Of a DNA stretch of 64,000 nt, positions 26,487 to 36,159 are shown one piece after another. The notes below the pieces were generated by a model that was not told where the DNA came from, did no database searches, and saw nothing but the letters and a program-made list of their open reading frames with translations. The position numbers were made by a program, and so were the translations under genes. Source of the DNA: Sulfuricella denitrificans (lineage in GTDB: Bacteria; Pseudomonadota; Gammaproteobacteria; Burkholderiales; Sulfuricellaceae); NCBI GenBank assembly GCA_002632355.1, contig NSJJ01000003.1, forward strand, positions 62,001 to 126,000, written 5' to 3'. Each line of letters begins with the position of its first letter. Within the stretch, counting starts at the first letter, position 1.

Positions 26487-27917
26487 ATGAAATTGATTTA
26501 TTTACTACCCTTTCTGGGGGTCTTGCTGGCGCAGGCGGGGGCTAGCGAGCTGCCCGATCTGGGCGAATCTTCACAGGCCGTTTTTTCTGCCCAGCAGGAG
26601 CGTCGTATCGGTGAATCGATCATGGCGGATATTCGTCGCAGCCGCGACCTTTATGACGATGCCGAAGTCACTGACTATCTCAATGCTCTGGGCGCCCGGC
26701 TGGTGGCCAACAGCCCGGATTCGGCGCGCCCTTTCGAATTTTTTGTCATTCGAGACAGCACGCTCAATGCTTTCGCGCTCCCCGGCGGGTTTATCGGCGT
26801 GCATACCGGGCTGATCCTTTCTGCGCAGAGCGAGTCAGAACTCGCCAGCGTCCTGGCGCACGAGATTTCGCACGTCACCCAGCGCCATCTGGCGCGCGTG
26901 ATCGCCGGGACCCAGAAAAACACGCTCACTTCTCTTGCCGCCGTTGCCGTCGCCATTCTGGCGGCGCGTTCCAATCCTCAGGTGGCGAATGCGGCTGTGG
27001 CGACGGCAGCGGCGACCGGCGTCCAGAGTCAGCTCGATTACACCCGCGAACACGAACGCGAGGCGGATCGTATTGGTCTTCAGCTTCTGGGGGCTTCCGG
27101 GTTCGATCCCCATGCCATGGCGGATTTTTTCGGGCGTATGCAGAAATACGGGCGCTTGTACGAAAACAACGCCCCGGTGTATTTGCGGACTCACCCGCTG
27201 ACTTCGGAGCGTATCGCCGATGTGCAAAATCGCGTCGAGTCCTTGCCATACCGCCAGGTGCCGGACAGCCTGGATTTCCAGCTGGTGAGAGCCAGGCTGG
27301 AAGCCGAAGAAGGTCCGGCCCAGAATGCGGTCAGTGTGTTTGAGGCAGCACTGGCTGAAAAGAAATACAGCAGCGAAGTCGCGCAGCATTATGGCCTGGC
27401 CAGAGCGTTGCTGCGCACCAAGGATTACACCCGGGCAGAGCGTGAGCTGGCCTTGGCACGCAAGTCGGGAGCGCATCCCATGTTCGATGTGATGGCATTG
27501 CAGATCAAGCTTTCAGCGAAGCAGCCCGCGGCAGCGCTGGATGTCTGCCGCGGTGGACTGAAGCGATTTCCTCAACACCGCGCCCTGATTCATGGTTGCG
27601 CGGAAACCATGCTGCAAACGGGGGCGGCTGCAGAAGCTTTGAGCCTGCTGAGCAGCGCTCTGAAAACTCGCGATAACGATGCCCGCCTGTATCTGCTCCA
27701 GGCCCAGGCCTATGCGGCCCTGGGCAAGGCTGTTCCGCAACACCGTGCCCTGGCGGAGGCTTATGTTCTGCAGGGACATCTCACGGAAGCGGTTGTACAG
27801 TTGCAGATGGCGCTAAAAAACCGGGATGGGGATTTTTACCAGCTTTCAATGGCGGAGGCGCGACTGCGCCAACTGCGCGAGCTGGAAAAGGAATTGCGAA
27901 AACCGCCTCAGCCCTGA
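26487..27917 (+). CDS. bepA: M48-family periplasmic metalloprotease with TPR repeats (BepA/YfgC-like)
   Basis: A 476-residue exported protein: signal peptide MKLIYLLPFLGVLLAQAGAS, M48 zinc-protease domain with HEISH in LAHEISHVTQRHLA and the third ligand region EREADRIGLQLL, then TPR-like helices from about residue 270 to the end. This matches BepA/YfgC, which helps assembly or degradation of outer-membrane proteins such as LptD. The last ten bases overlap convergently with the 3' end of coaE. It is divergent from moaC. Function is inferred from domain order and length. Confidence 0.88.
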   Translation: MKLIYLLPFLGVLLAQAGASELPDLGESSQAVFSAQQERRIGESIMADIRRSRDLYDDAEVTDYLNALGARLVANSPDSARPFEFFVIRDSTLNAFALPGGFIGVHTGLILSAQSESELASVLAHEISHVTQRHLARVIAGTQKNTLTSLAAVAVAILAARSNPQVANAAVATAAATGVQSQLDYTREHEREADRIGLQLLGASGFDPHAMADFFGRMQKYGRLYENNAPVYLRTHPLTSERIADVQNRVESLPYRQVPDSLDFQLVRARLEAEEGPAQNAVSVFEAALAEKKYSSEVAQHYGLARALLRTKDYTRAERELALARKSGAHPMFDVMALQIKLSAKQPAAALDVCRGGLKRFPQHRALIHGCAETMLQTGAAAEALSLLSSALKTRDNDARLYLLQAQAYAALGKAVPQHRALAEAYVLQGHLTEAVVQLQMALKNRDGDFYQLSMAEARLRQLRELEKELRKPPQP

Positions 27918-28513
27918 ACAGAGGCAAGCGCAAGATAGTGCTGATGTAGCTGTTCTGCCTGCCTTTTCAGGGCGGAAAGTTCGCCATGGTTGTCAATGAT
28001 GTCGTCAGCCTGGCGCAGGCGCTCCTGGCGGCTGATCTGATGGGCCATGATGGTTTTGACTTCTTTTTCGGTCAGCCCGCTGCGCGACACGACTCTTTCT
28101 ACTTGTTGTGCTTCGCTGCAATCCACCACCAGAACCCTTTGTACGATCTCACGATAGGCCCCGGTTTCGAACAGCAGCGGTACGGCAACCATGACATAGG
28201 GGGATTGCGCAAGCTTGATGCGGCGCCTGACCTCGCCCCGGATCAGGGGATGAAGAATGGCTTCAAGCCTTGCCTTGGCTTCAGGCGATGAAAAAATCAG
28301 ATGTCGCAGGCGGATTCGGTCCAGTGCGCCGTCCGGCAGCAGACATTCCCTCCCGAAAGCATCGCAGATGGCTTCCAGTGCAGGTGCCCCGGACGCGGTG
28401 AGTTGGTGTGCGATCTGATCGGTGTCGACAATGGGGACGCCCTGTTCGGCGAACAGGCCAGCCACGGTGCTTTTCCCGCAGCCGATCCCCCCGGTCAGCC
28501 CGATTGCCAGCAC
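27908..28513 (-). CDS. coaE: CoaE, dephospho-CoA kinase
   Basis: A 201-residue P-loop kinase that phosphorylates dephospho-CoA in the last step of coenzyme A synthesis. The Walker A motif is GLTGGIGCGKSTV at the N-terminus; VDTDQIAHQL and VPLLFETGAY are CoaE signatures. The GTG start at 28513 lies two bases after the pilD stop. A much longer open frame extends upstream, but it is antisense-like over pilD and is not used. The order pilB-pilC-pilD-coaE is common in beta- and gammaproteobacteria. The 3' end overlaps the convergent protease gene by ten bases. Confidence 0.94.
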   Translation of the reverse strand: MLAIGLTGGIGCGKSTVAGLFAEQGVPIVDTDQIAHQLTASGAPALEAICDAFGRECLLPDGALDRIRLRHLIFSSPEAKARLEAILHPLIRGEVRRRIKLAQSPYVMVAVPLLFETGAYREIVQRVLVVDCSEAQQVERVVSRSGLTEKEVKTIMAHQISRQERLRQADDIIDNHGELSALKRQAEQLHQHYLALASVQG

Positions 28514-28515
28514 GT

Positions 28516-29394
28516 CTAAAGTGCAACGCCGAGGTAGGCTTGGGTGATGGTCTGACCCCAGAACAGTGCGATCAGGCCACCGCCTGCAAGATATGGGCCG
28601 AAGGGAATGGGGATCTGGCGGCCATGGCCGGCGAAGAGGATGAGCGCGATGCCCACCACCGCGCCAACAAGGGAAGAAAGAAGGATGGTGAGTGGCAGCA
28701 TCTGCCAGCCCAGCCACGCGCCGATGGCGGCAAGCAGCTTGAAGTCGCCGAAACCCATGCCTTCCTTGCCGGTGGTGAGTTTGAACAGCCAGTAAACACA
28801 CCATAGCGTCAGGTAGCCAGCAATGGCGCCGATCACGGCAGACTGGAGTCCGGTGAATGTGCCGCTGAAGTTGACCAGCAGGCCAAGCCACAGCAAAGGC
28901 TGGGTAATGCTGTCGGGTAGCAGGTGGGTATCGAAGTCGATGAAGGTCAGGGCAACCAGTGCCCAGATGAATACCAGGGCTGTCAGCGCGGCGGCGCCGA
29001 AGCCGAAATGCCAGGCGGCAAAGGCGCTAAGTAATCCCGTAAGTGCTTCCACAAAGGGATAGCGTGGGCTGATGCGGATTTTGCATTGCGAGCAGCGTCC
29101 TCCAAGCATCAGGTAGCTCAGCACGGGAATATTTTCCAGCGCACGGATCTGGTGCCCGCAGGCAGGGCAGGCTGAGCGCGGCACGACCAGGTTGTAGCGC
29201 GGCCCAACTGGTTCCGGCGGGACCAGCGCCGGATCCGCATCCAGCGAGGCGCACTGCTCGCGCCACTCCCGTTCCATCATCATGGGCAGGCGGTGGATGA
29301 CGACATTCAGAAAACTGCCTACCATCAGTCCCAGCACGCCACAAGTGACGATAAAGGCCATAGGGGCAGTTTGGAACAGTTGCAACATTTCCAT
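28516..29394 (-). CDS. pilD: PilD, prepilin leader peptidase / N-methyltransferase
   Basis: A 292-residue polytopic membrane enzyme that cuts prepilin leaders and methylates the new N-terminus. It has the cytoplasmic zinc-binding region CPACGH plus CSQC, and the two active-site aspartates in TFIDFDTHLLPD and GFGDFKLL. Length and about eight hydrophobic segments fit PilD/GspO. It is the last pilus gene before coaE. It should process PilA and the two pseudopilins at 4572-5986. ATG at 29394 is followed by a second in-frame ATG two codons later. Confidence 0.95.
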   Translation of the reverse strand: MEMLQLFQTAPMAFIVTCGVLGLMVGSFLNVVIHRLPMMMEREWREQCASLDADPALVPPEPVGPRYNLVVPRSACPACGHQIRALENIPVLSYLMLGGRCSQCKIRISPRYPFVEALTGLLSAFAAWHFGFGAAALTALVFIWALVALTFIDFDTHLLPDSITQPLLWLGLLVNFSGTFTGLQSAVIGAIAGYLTLWCVYWLFKLTTGKEGMGFGDFKLLAAIGAWLGWQMLPLTILLSSLVGAVVGIALILFAGHGRQIPIPFGPYLAGGGLIALFWGQTITQAYLGVAL

Positions 29395-29403
29395 GGGAGG
29401 ATT

Positions 29404-29449
29404 ACCCGAAGTTGGCTGGCGCTTCGGGTCCTGAATTCAAAACCCGAAG
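29404..29449 (-). promoter_or_regulatory. Competing hairpins in the pilC-pilD gap
   Basis: The octamer ACCCGAAG occurs at 29404-29411 and 29442-29449, with its exact complement CTTCGGGT at 29422-29429 between them. In the leftward transcript the middle copy can pair with either flank, giving two mutually exclusive hairpins just before the pilD start. This resembles an attenuator or a translation switch. Confidence 0.45.
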
Positions 29450-29462
29450 CTGAACACCTGTA

Positions 29463-30677
29463 TTAGAACACCGAACCCAATTTGAAAATTGGCAGGTACA
29501 TGGCGACGACCAGGCCGCCGATCAGCGTTCCAAGGACTACCATGATGATGGGTTCCATCAGGCTGGACAGCGCTTCTACAGCATCGTCTACCTCTGCCTC
29601 GTAAAAGTCGGCTACCTTGCCCAGCATGGCGTCGAGTGAGCCGGATTCCTCGCCGATGGTCACCATCTGCAGCACCATATTAGGGAAGAGGTTGGTGTTT
29701 TGCATGGCTACCGTGAGACTGGTGCCGGTGCTGACTTCGCCCTGAATTTTCTTGGTGGCGTTGTAGTAAACGATATTTCCGGAAGCGCCCGCGACAGAAT
29801 CCATGGCCTCTACAAGAGGAACGCCGGCGGCAAACATGGTCGCCAGGGTACGGGCCCAGCGTGCAATGGTGGCTTTCTCGATCACAATGCCAAAAATCGG
29901 AAGTTTCAGGAACAGGCGGTCCATGACTTCCTGCATGGCACGCGAGCGTTTCCAGGTATAGAAAAAGAACCAGGATGCGCCGCCGATAGCGCCAAAAATC
30001 AGGTACCAGTAAGCAACGAAGAAGTCGGATATGTTCATCACAACCAGGGTTGGTGCCGGCAGGTCGGCGCCAAAGCTGGTGAACAGTTCCTTGAAGGCGG
30101 GCACCACGAAAATCATGATCACCGCGGTAATTACAAATGCCACAACGATAATCGAGATCGGATAAAACAATGCGGATTTGATTTTTCCCTTGATGGCCTG
30201 GATTTTTTCCTTGTAGGTGGCCAAACGGTCAAGAATGGTATCAAGAATACCTGCCTGTTCGCCGGCGTTGATCAGGTTGCAATAAAGCGCGTCGAAATAC
30301 AGCGGGTATTTCTTGAAAGCCTGGCTCATGCTGCTGCCGGTTGAAATGTCGGATTTGATGTCGAGCAGGAGTTTTTGCACCGCCGGGTTGCTGTGACCTT
30401 TTCCCACGATGTCGAACGACTGCAGCAGCGGCACGCCGGCTTTCATCATGGTGGAGAGCTGGCGGGTAAAAAGGGTGATGTCCTTGTCGGTGATTTTGCC
30501 ACTGCGTGAGCGCTGCTTCTTGATCTTGGCATTCAGCAGGCCTTGCCGCCTGAGCTGCGCGCTGACAACGGTTTCACTCGCCGCCACCATGTCGCCTTTG
30601 ACAATTTTCCCCTTCTTGTCCTTGGCTTCCCAAGTGAAGTTGAATTCTTTTACGGCTGCTTTTTTTGCGATTGCCAT
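29463..30677 (-). CDS. pilC: PilC, type IV pilus inner-membrane platform protein
   Basis: A 404-residue GspF/PilC protein with two repeated T2SSF domains (TRQLSTMMKAGVPLLQSFDI, and ARTLATMFAAGVPLVEAMDS) and three membrane spans (for example ILFYPISIIVVAFVITAVIM-like and IIMVVLGTLIGGLVVAMYLP). It couples the PilB/PilT motors to pilus assembly. The gene starts 28 bases after pilB, in the standard pilB-pilC-pilD order. All signature regions and the length are normal. Confidence 0.95.
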   Translation of the reverse strand: MAIAKKAAVKEFNFTWEAKDKKGKIVKGDMVAASETVVSAQLRRQGLLNAKIKKQRSRSGKITDKDITLFTRQLSTMMKAGVPLLQSFDIVGKGHSNPAVQKLLLDIKSDISTGSSMSQAFKKYPLYFDALYCNLINAGEQAGILDTILDRLATYKEKIQAIKGKIKSALFYPISIIVVAFVITAVIMIFVVPAFKELFTSFGADLPAPTLVVMNISDFFVAYWYLIFGAIGGASWFFFYTWKRSRAMQEVMDRLFLKLPIFGIVIEKATIARWARTLATMFAAGVPLVEAMDSVAGASGNIVYYNATKKIQGEVSTGTSLTVAMQNTNLFPNMVLQMVTIGEESGSLDAMLGKVADFYEAEVDDAVEALSSLMEPIIMVVLGTLIGGLVVAMYLPIFKLGSVF

Positions 30678-30705
30678 GGGTGCTTTCCTGTTTCGTTGGT
30701 CACGC

Positions 30706-32424
30706 TTATTCGTTGGTCACGGCTTCAACTTCTTCCAGCGAGGTCAGTCCGTTCCGGACCTTGCGCAGCCCGGCCTGGCGCAAATCCTGCACGCCTTCAC
30801 GACGGGCCTGGTCGGCGATGTCATGTGCCGTGCCATTCTTCATGATGAGGCGGCTCATGTCTTCGGTGATGGGCATGACCTGATAGATGCCGACCCGGCC
30901 CTTGTAGCCCGATCCCTTGCATTTTTCGCAGCCGACATGACCATAAGGCTGCCAGCTGCCATCCAGTTCTGCTTCGGTAAAACCGGCGCGTAGCAGGGCT
31001 TCACGGGGAATGTCGATCGGTTTTTTGCAGCTGCACAAACGGCGAGCCAAACGCTGCGCGGTGATCATGATCACCGATGAGGCGATGTTGAAAGGCGCCA
31101 CGCCCATGTTCATGAGCCGCGTCAGCGTGGCGGGTGCGTCGTTGGTATGCAGGGTGGAAAGGACCATGTGGCCGGTTTGTGCTGCCTTGATGGCAATGTC
31201 CGCCGTTTCCAAATCGCGAATCTCACCCACCATGATGACGTCAGGGTCCTGGCGCAGAAAGGATTTGAGCGCAGCGGCAAACGTCAGCCCCGCCTTGTCG
31301 TTGACGTTGACCTGGTTGACGCCGGGCAGGTTGATTTCGGCCGGGTCCTCGGCGGTGGAAATGTTGACGCCGGGTTTGTTGAGAATGTTCAGGCAGGTGT
31401 ACAGCGATACTGTCTTGCCGCTACCGGTCGGCCCGGTGACCAGCACCATGCCATAAGGGCGTTCGATGGCGTTAAGCAACGCTTCTTTCTGATCCGGATC
31501 GTAACCCAGTGCATCAATACCCAATGTGGCGCTGGAAGGATCGAGAATACGCATCACGATCTTTTCGCCATATAGCGTGGGCAGGCTGCTGACACGGAAG
31601 TCGATGGCACGGTTCTTGGAAAGAACCAGTTTCATCCGCCCGTCCTGGGGGACGCGCTTTTCGGCAATGTCCAGCTTGGAAATCACCTTGATGCGTGAAG
31701 AAATCTTGTCCTTGATGGCAAGTGGCGGCTGAGCCACTTCATATAGCACACCGTCGGTGCGGTAGCGAATACGATAAAACTTTTCATAGGGCTCGAAGTG
31801 AATATCTGAAGCCCCGCCGTTGATGGCATCCATGAGGATCTTCTGAAGATACTTGACCACCGGGGCGTCGTCGATTTCTGCGCTGGCGCTTTCATCCTGC
31901 TTTGCCAGGGTTTCGTCGTCAGTGAATTCGAGATCGCCAATGTCCTCGACATTCAGGGTCTTCATCGAGGTGTCACTGGATTCGACGAATTTTTCGATCA
32001 GTTTGCCAAGCTTGTTGTCTTCCACCACCACCTGTTCGACGGTGTGATTGGTCTGGAAACGGACATCATTGAGCGTTTGCAGATTGGTGGGGTCGGAGGT
32101 GGCGATGAAAAGATGGGTGCCTCGCTGGTAAAGGGCGAGAATGCGCCGGCTTTGGACGATCGAGGGGTCCAGCACGCCTTTGGGGAGATGGTCTGCGTCA
32201 ACGGTGCTCAGGTCGAGCAAGGGGAAGCCAAAGTTCTGAGAGGCAAATTCTGCTATTTGCAGTGCATTCAGCTTGTTGCTCTGGATCAGCTGGCTGACGA
32301 AGCTGATTTTCGAAATTGCCGCCTGCGCCTGGATGGCATCCGCGTCAGCATCCAGCAACAACCCCTCTTGCACAAGGGAACGAGCCAGACCGCTTAATCC
32401 AGTTGGAACCGTCGCTGCGACCAT
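30706..32424 (-). CDS. pilB: PilB, type IV pilus assembly ATPase
   Basis: A 572-residue GspE/PilB ATPase. An N-terminal T2SSE_N (MshEN-type) domain fills about residues 5-150. The ATPase core follows, with Walker A GPTGSGKTVSLY, Asp box, Walker B (DPDVIMVGEIRDLETADIA) and His box (GHMVLSTLHTNDA). The tetracysteine zinc motif is CSCKKP...CEKCKGSGYKGR. It powers pilus extension. MshEN-type domains can bind c-di-GMP, and this window encodes several c-di-GMP enzymes; direct control is only a possibility. First gene of pilB-pilC-pilD-coaE. Confidence 0.95.
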   Translation of the reverse strand: MVAATVPTGLSGLARSLVQEGLLLDADADAIQAQAAISKISFVSQLIQSNKLNALQIAEFASQNFGFPLLDLSTVDADHLPKGVLDPSIVQSRRILALYQRGTHLFIATSDPTNLQTLNDVRFQTNHTVEQVVVEDNKLGKLIEKFVESSDTSMKTLNVEDIGDLEFTDDETLAKQDESASAEIDDAPVVKYLQKILMDAINGGASDIHFEPYEKFYRIRYRTDGVLYEVAQPPLAIKDKISSRIKVISKLDIAEKRVPQDGRMKLVLSKNRAIDFRVSSLPTLYGEKIVMRILDPSSATLGIDALGYDPDQKEALLNAIERPYGMVLVTGPTGSGKTVSLYTCLNILNKPGVNISTAEDPAEINLPGVNQVNVNDKAGLTFAAALKSFLRQDPDVIMVGEIRDLETADIAIKAAQTGHMVLSTLHTNDAPATLTRLMNMGVAPFNIASSVIMITAQRLARRLCSCKKPIDIPREALLRAGFTEAELDGSWQPYGHVGCEKCKGSGYKGRVGIYQVMPITEDMSRLIMKNGTAHDIADQARREGVQDLRQAGLRKVRNGLTSLEEVEAVTNE

Positions 32425-32500
32425 CTTGAGTTCTCTGCCCCATTAAGTGAAATGATTATCAAATGATGCCCCCTGCATGTTTTTTTGTAAAGGCAGAGCG

Positions 32501-33778
32501 CTAGTGCTCATCTGGTGCGGCGGGGGGGAATATCCGGACGCCTTTTACCGATCGGTCCTGGGTTTGCATGATTTCCAGCGTGACGCCGTTGATTTTCAGG
32601 CTGATGCCGGCTTCCGGAATGTCTTCGAGGTGCTCGAGAATCAGGCCGTTCAGGGTTTTTGGACCATCCAGAGGGAATTGCAGGCCAAGCTTGCGATTCA
32701 GGTCGCGTAACAGGCTGCTTCCGTCAACCAGCCAGCTGCCATCCTCCTGCGGGCGATAAGCGCCAGCTTGTGCCGGGGCGTGGGTTGTGAATTCGCCCAC
32801 GATTTCTTCCAGAATGTCCTCCAGGCTGACCAGTCCGAGTAGTTCGCCGTACTCGTCCACTACCATGCCCATGCGACGCTGGTTTTCCTGGAAATGCTGC
32901 AGTTGGGTAAATACAGCGGTGCTGGCGGGAATGAAATAGGGTTCGCGCATGATGTCGCGCAGCGCCTCTGCGTCGAGTTCTCCGATCTGGGTCTGATGCA
33001 GCACTTTGCGCACATGGACCAGGCCGATGATATTGTCCAGTTGCCCCTGGTAAACCGGGATGCGCGTGTGATGGCTGGTAGAAAGCTGGCGAAGAATTTC
33101 TTCCGCTGGCGCATCGATATCGATGGCCTCGATCTGGTTGCGCGGCGTCATGACGTCGTCGACGGTGATGTTTTCCAGCTCGAACAGATTGATCAAAATG
33201 CTTTGGTGTTTTTTCGGGATGTAATGCCCGGCCTCCAGTACCAGTGTGCGCAACTCCTCCTGGCTCAGGCTGCTGGCGGTAGCTGACCCAGGATTCAGGC
33301 GCAGGATCCACAATAAGCCCTGAACGAACAGGTTGACGAACCATATGATGGGGTAAAAGATTTTGAGCAGGGGGGTCAGCACGAAGCTCAAGGGCAATGC
33401 AATTCGCTCCGGGTAAGCCGCGCCCATGACTTTTGGCGTGATTTCGCTGAAGACCAGAATGGCGAAAGTGACGGTCAATGTGCCAATCGTCAGGGCAAGC
33501 TCCCCTTCGCCGAGCAGGCGGACCGTGATGATGGTGACCAGCGTTGCCGCAGCGGCGTTGACCAGGTTGTTGCCGAGCAGGATTACGCCGAGCAGCTTGT
33601 CTGTTCTGGCCAGTAGTTGCGTGGCGAGCCTGGCGCCACGGTGGCCGGACTGGGCAAGATGTTTGAGGCGGTAACGGTTGAGCGCCATCATGCTGGTTTC
33701 GGAAATGGAAAAAAATCCCGAAAGAATCAGCAGTGCGACGAGTGCGCCAAGCAGCACGCTGGTGGGGGTGTCGTCCAA
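32501..33778 (-). CDS. HlyC/CorC (CNNM)-family membrane protein, probable Mg2+/Co2+ transport
   Basis: A 425-residue protein with an N-terminal DUF21/CNNM membrane domain (SGFFSISETSMMALNRYRL, GNNLVNAAAATLVTI), a CBS pair (VDDVMTPRNQIEAIDIDAPA; DIMREPYFIPASTAVFTQLQ) and a C-terminal CorC_HlyC domain (LVDGSSLLRDLNRKLGLQFP). It resembles the CorB/YfjD branch. The following CcsA-like gene starts within 65 bases on the transcribed strand's upstream side, and that pairing is conserved in many proteobacteria. Ion specificity cannot be read from sequence. Confidence 0.9.
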   Translation of the reverse strand: MDDTPTSVLLGALVALLILSGFFSISETSMMALNRYRLKHLAQSGHRGARLATQLLARTDKLLGVILLGNNLVNAAAATLVTIITVRLLGEGELALTIGTLTVTFAILVFSEITPKVMGAAYPERIALPLSFVLTPLLKIFYPIIWFVNLFVQGLLWILRLNPGSATASSLSQEELRTLVLEAGHYIPKKHQSILINLFELENITVDDVMTPRNQIEAIDIDAPAEEILRQLSTSHHTRIPVYQGQLDNIIGLVHVRKVLHQTQIGELDAEALRDIMREPYFIPASTAVFTQLQHFQENQRRMGMVVDEYGELLGLVSLEDILEEIVGEFTTHAPAQAGAYRPQEDGSWLVDGSSLLRDLNRKLGLQFPLDGPKTLNGLILEHLEDIPEAGISLKINGVTLEIMQTQDRSVKGVRIFPPAAPDEH

Positions 33779-33843
33779 GGGACGGAGTCCTTATATGAAG
33801 AAAAACAGGAAGTGTCTTGAAATGCCAGGCATCAAAAATTCAG

Positions 33844-34659
33844 TCAGCGGCCAAGAAGGATTTCGAGAACGAATTTGCTGCCGATGTAGGCCAGCAGCAA
33901 TGCCACGAATCCGCTCAGTGTCCAGCGTATGGCAGTGCGGCCGCGCCAGCCATAGCGCAGGCGGCCGCCCAGCAGGGCAGCATAAATGCCCCAAGAGATC
34001 AGTGCAAATATGGTTTTATGGCTGAGTTGCAGCGCCTTGCCGAATAACTCCTCCGAAAACAGCATGCCACTCAAGAGCGTCAGCGTGAGCAAGGCGAAGC
34101 CGGCCCACAGGATGCGGAATAACAGGTGTTCCATGGTGAGTAGCGGAGGGAGTCTCTGTAGCAGGGGCGCAGGTGATTTGGAGTGCAGATGTTGCTCGGC
34201 AACGGCCATCAGAAGCGCATGCATGGCGGCGATGGTAAACAGGCTGTAGGCCAGGATGGCGATGAACAGGTGCACCTTGAACAACACTTGCCCGGTATGC
34301 AGCAGGGTATGGGTGGCGGGGAATAGCAGGGGGGCCGCTAGGCTGAGTGCGGCAAACGGCAGCACGAATCCTTGCAGTGCTTCGATATTGTTACGCAGGC
34401 TGCCCAGCCAGTACACCAGCACCGTGAGCCAGGCAATGGCGGAGATGGCATGCCCGACGCCGAGTTTGATCCCGTCGGGCTGAATCACGAAGTGCAGCAG
34501 CAGCCAGGCGTGGAGCAACAGGGGAAGAAGAATGGCAGCTTTTTCCCAGGACTGGGGAGCTGCGGCAGCATTCTTCCCCAGCCAGAGCACACGCCAGAAA
34601 TAGGCGCTAAGTCCGATATAGAGAAGTGCGGTCAGGAAAAGAGGTAATAAATCCGGCAT
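33844..34659 (-). CDS. CcsA/YpjD-type cytochrome c assembly family membrane protein
   Basis: A 271-residue polytopic protein of the cytochrome_C_asm (CcmC/CcsA-like) family, with about eight hydrophobic helices and conserved histidines in HTLLHTGQVLFKVHLFIAIL and SHKTIFALISWGIYAALL. It is divergent from ffh across 76 bases, the typical place for ypjD-like genes in proteobacteria. Haem handling is suggested by family only; no WWD haem motif is obvious, so it is probably not the core maturation protein. Confidence 0.88.
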   Translation of the reverse strand: MPDLLPLFLTALLYIGLSAYFWRVLWLGKNAAAAPQSWEKAAILLPLLLHAWLLLHFVIQPDGIKLGVGHAISAIAWLTVLVYWLGSLRNNIEALQGFVLPFAALSLAAPLLFPATHTLLHTGQVLFKVHLFIAILAYSLFTIAAMHALLMAVAEQHLHSKSPAPLLQRLPPLLTMEHLLFRILWAGFALLTLTLLSGMLFSEELFGKALQLSHKTIFALISWGIYAALLGGRLRYGWRGRTAIRWTLSGFVALLLAYIGSKFVLEILLGR

Positions 34660-34735
34660 GGTTTAGGATAAAATTCGATTTTCCGATTCTACACCAACCG
34701 CTTCCGTCGGCAACACGAGAGCTTGAGGAATTCAA

Positions 34736-36085
34736 ATGTTTGACAACCTCTCCCAGCGCCTTTCCGGCGTTATCAAAAATCTGCGCGGTCAGGCGCGCCT
34801 GACCGAATCCAATATTCAGGACGCCTTGCGCGAAGTGCGCATGGCCTTGCTGGAGGCGGACGTTGCGCTGCCGGTGGTGAAAGACTTCATCACGCAGGTC
34901 AGGGAGCGTGCGCTGGGCCAGGAAGTGCTGTCCAGCCTCACGCCGGGGCAGGCGGTGGTGCAGGTGGTGTATGAAGAACTGATTCGTCTCATGGGCGAGC
35001 ACAATGCTACCCTCGATCTGGCAGCAAGGCCGCCTGCCGTGATTTTGCTGGCGGGTTTGCAGGGCGCGGGTAAAACCACTACTGCCGGCAAACTGGCGAA
35101 ATTTCTGCGCGAGCAGATGAAAAAGAAAGTCCTGCTGACCAGTTGCGACGTGTATCGCCCTGCCGCGATCGAGCAGTTGAAAACCCTGGCGCAGCAGCTT
35201 GAGACAGATTTTTTCCCGTCCGAGGTCGGACAGCAGCCGGAGCAGATCGCCCTTGCTGCGGTGGATTTCGCGCGCAAGCATTTCCATGATGTGGTGATTG
35301 TCGATACGGCTGGCCGTCTGGCGATCGATGAAGCCATGATGGACGAGATCAAGCGCCTGCACGCGGCGCTCGATCCGGTGGAAACCCTGTTCGTGGTTGA
35401 CGCGATGCAGGGGCAGGATGCGGTGAATACCGCCCGTTCTTTCAGCGAGGCGTTGCCGCTCACCGGCGTGATTCTGACCAAGCTGGACGGTGATGCCCGT
35501 GGCGGCGCGGCGCTTTCGGTGCGGCAGGTGACTGGCAAGCCGATCAAGTTCGTCGGCGTGGGCGAGAAGTCGGGCGGACTGGAAGCGTTCTACCCCGACC
35601 GGATGGCCTCCCGCGTACTGGGCATGGGCGACGTGCTGTCGCTGATCGAGGATGCGCAGCGCGGCGTGGACCAGGAAGAGGCGCAAAAACTGGCGAAGAA
35701 ACTCAAGTCCGGCAAGAGCTTCGATCTCGAGGATTTCAAGCAGCAGATGCAGCAAATGAAAAAAATGGGCGGCATGGCCGCCATGATGGACAAGTTGCCC
35801 GGCCAGATGGGAAAAATGGCGGGTGACGCACAAGTGGGCGACAAAATGGTCAATCGCCTGGAAGGTATCATCAACTCCATGACCCCGCTGGAACGGCGCA
35901 AGCCGGAACTGATCAAGGCTGCACGCAAGCGACGTATTGCAGCGGGGGCGGGTGTTCAGGTGCAGGACGTGAATCGTTTGTTAAGCCAGTTCGAGCAAAC
36001 CCAGAAAATGATGAAAATGTTTTCCAAGGGCGGCGGGATGGCGAAAATGATGCGCGGCATGAAAGGGATGCTTCCCGGCATGTGA
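34736..36085 (+). CDS. ffh: Ffh, signal recognition particle GTPase
   Basis: A 449-residue SRP54 homologue. The N-domain leads into the G-domain with Walker A GLQGAGKTTTAGKLA, the DVYRPAAIEQL insertion, DTAGRLAIDE and TKLDGDARGGA. The methionine-rich M-domain (about 300-449, for example MQQMKKMGGMAAMMDKLPGQ) binds 4.5S RNA and signal sequences. It directs nascent inner-membrane proteins to the translocon. It is followed by the rpsP operon, a usual order. Confidence 0.97.
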   Translation: MFDNLSQRLSGVIKNLRGQARLTESNIQDALREVRMALLEADVALPVVKDFITQVRERALGQEVLSSLTPGQAVVQVVYEELIRLMGEHNATLDLAARPPAVILLAGLQGAGKTTTAGKLAKFLREQMKKKVLLTSCDVYRPAAIEQLKTLAQQLETDFFPSEVGQQPEQIALAAVDFARKHFHDVVIVDTAGRLAIDEAMMDEIKRLHAALDPVETLFVVDAMQGQDAVNTARSFSEALPLTGVILTKLDGDARGGAALSVRQVTGKPIKFVGVGEKSGGLEAFYPDRMASRVLGMGDVLSLIEDAQRGVDQEEAQKLAKKLKSGKSFDLEDFKQQMQQMKKMGGMAAMMDKLPGQMGKMAGDAQVGDKMVNRLEGIINSMTPLERRKPELIKAARKRRIAAGAGVQVQDVNRLLSQFEQTQKMMKMFSKGGGMAKMMRGMKGMLPGM

Positions 36086-36159
36086 AAACGCCCTTGCCAT
36101 CTGTGCCGGTAATGTCGTAAAATCGCGCTCTTTTTCAAGAATTTAAGCAGGCTGAAACT

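Noticed and set aside
27908-28891. A longer coaE frame starting at 28891
   Set aside because: The extra N-terminal part is antisense-like over pilD; CoaE homology begins exactly at the GTG at 28513.
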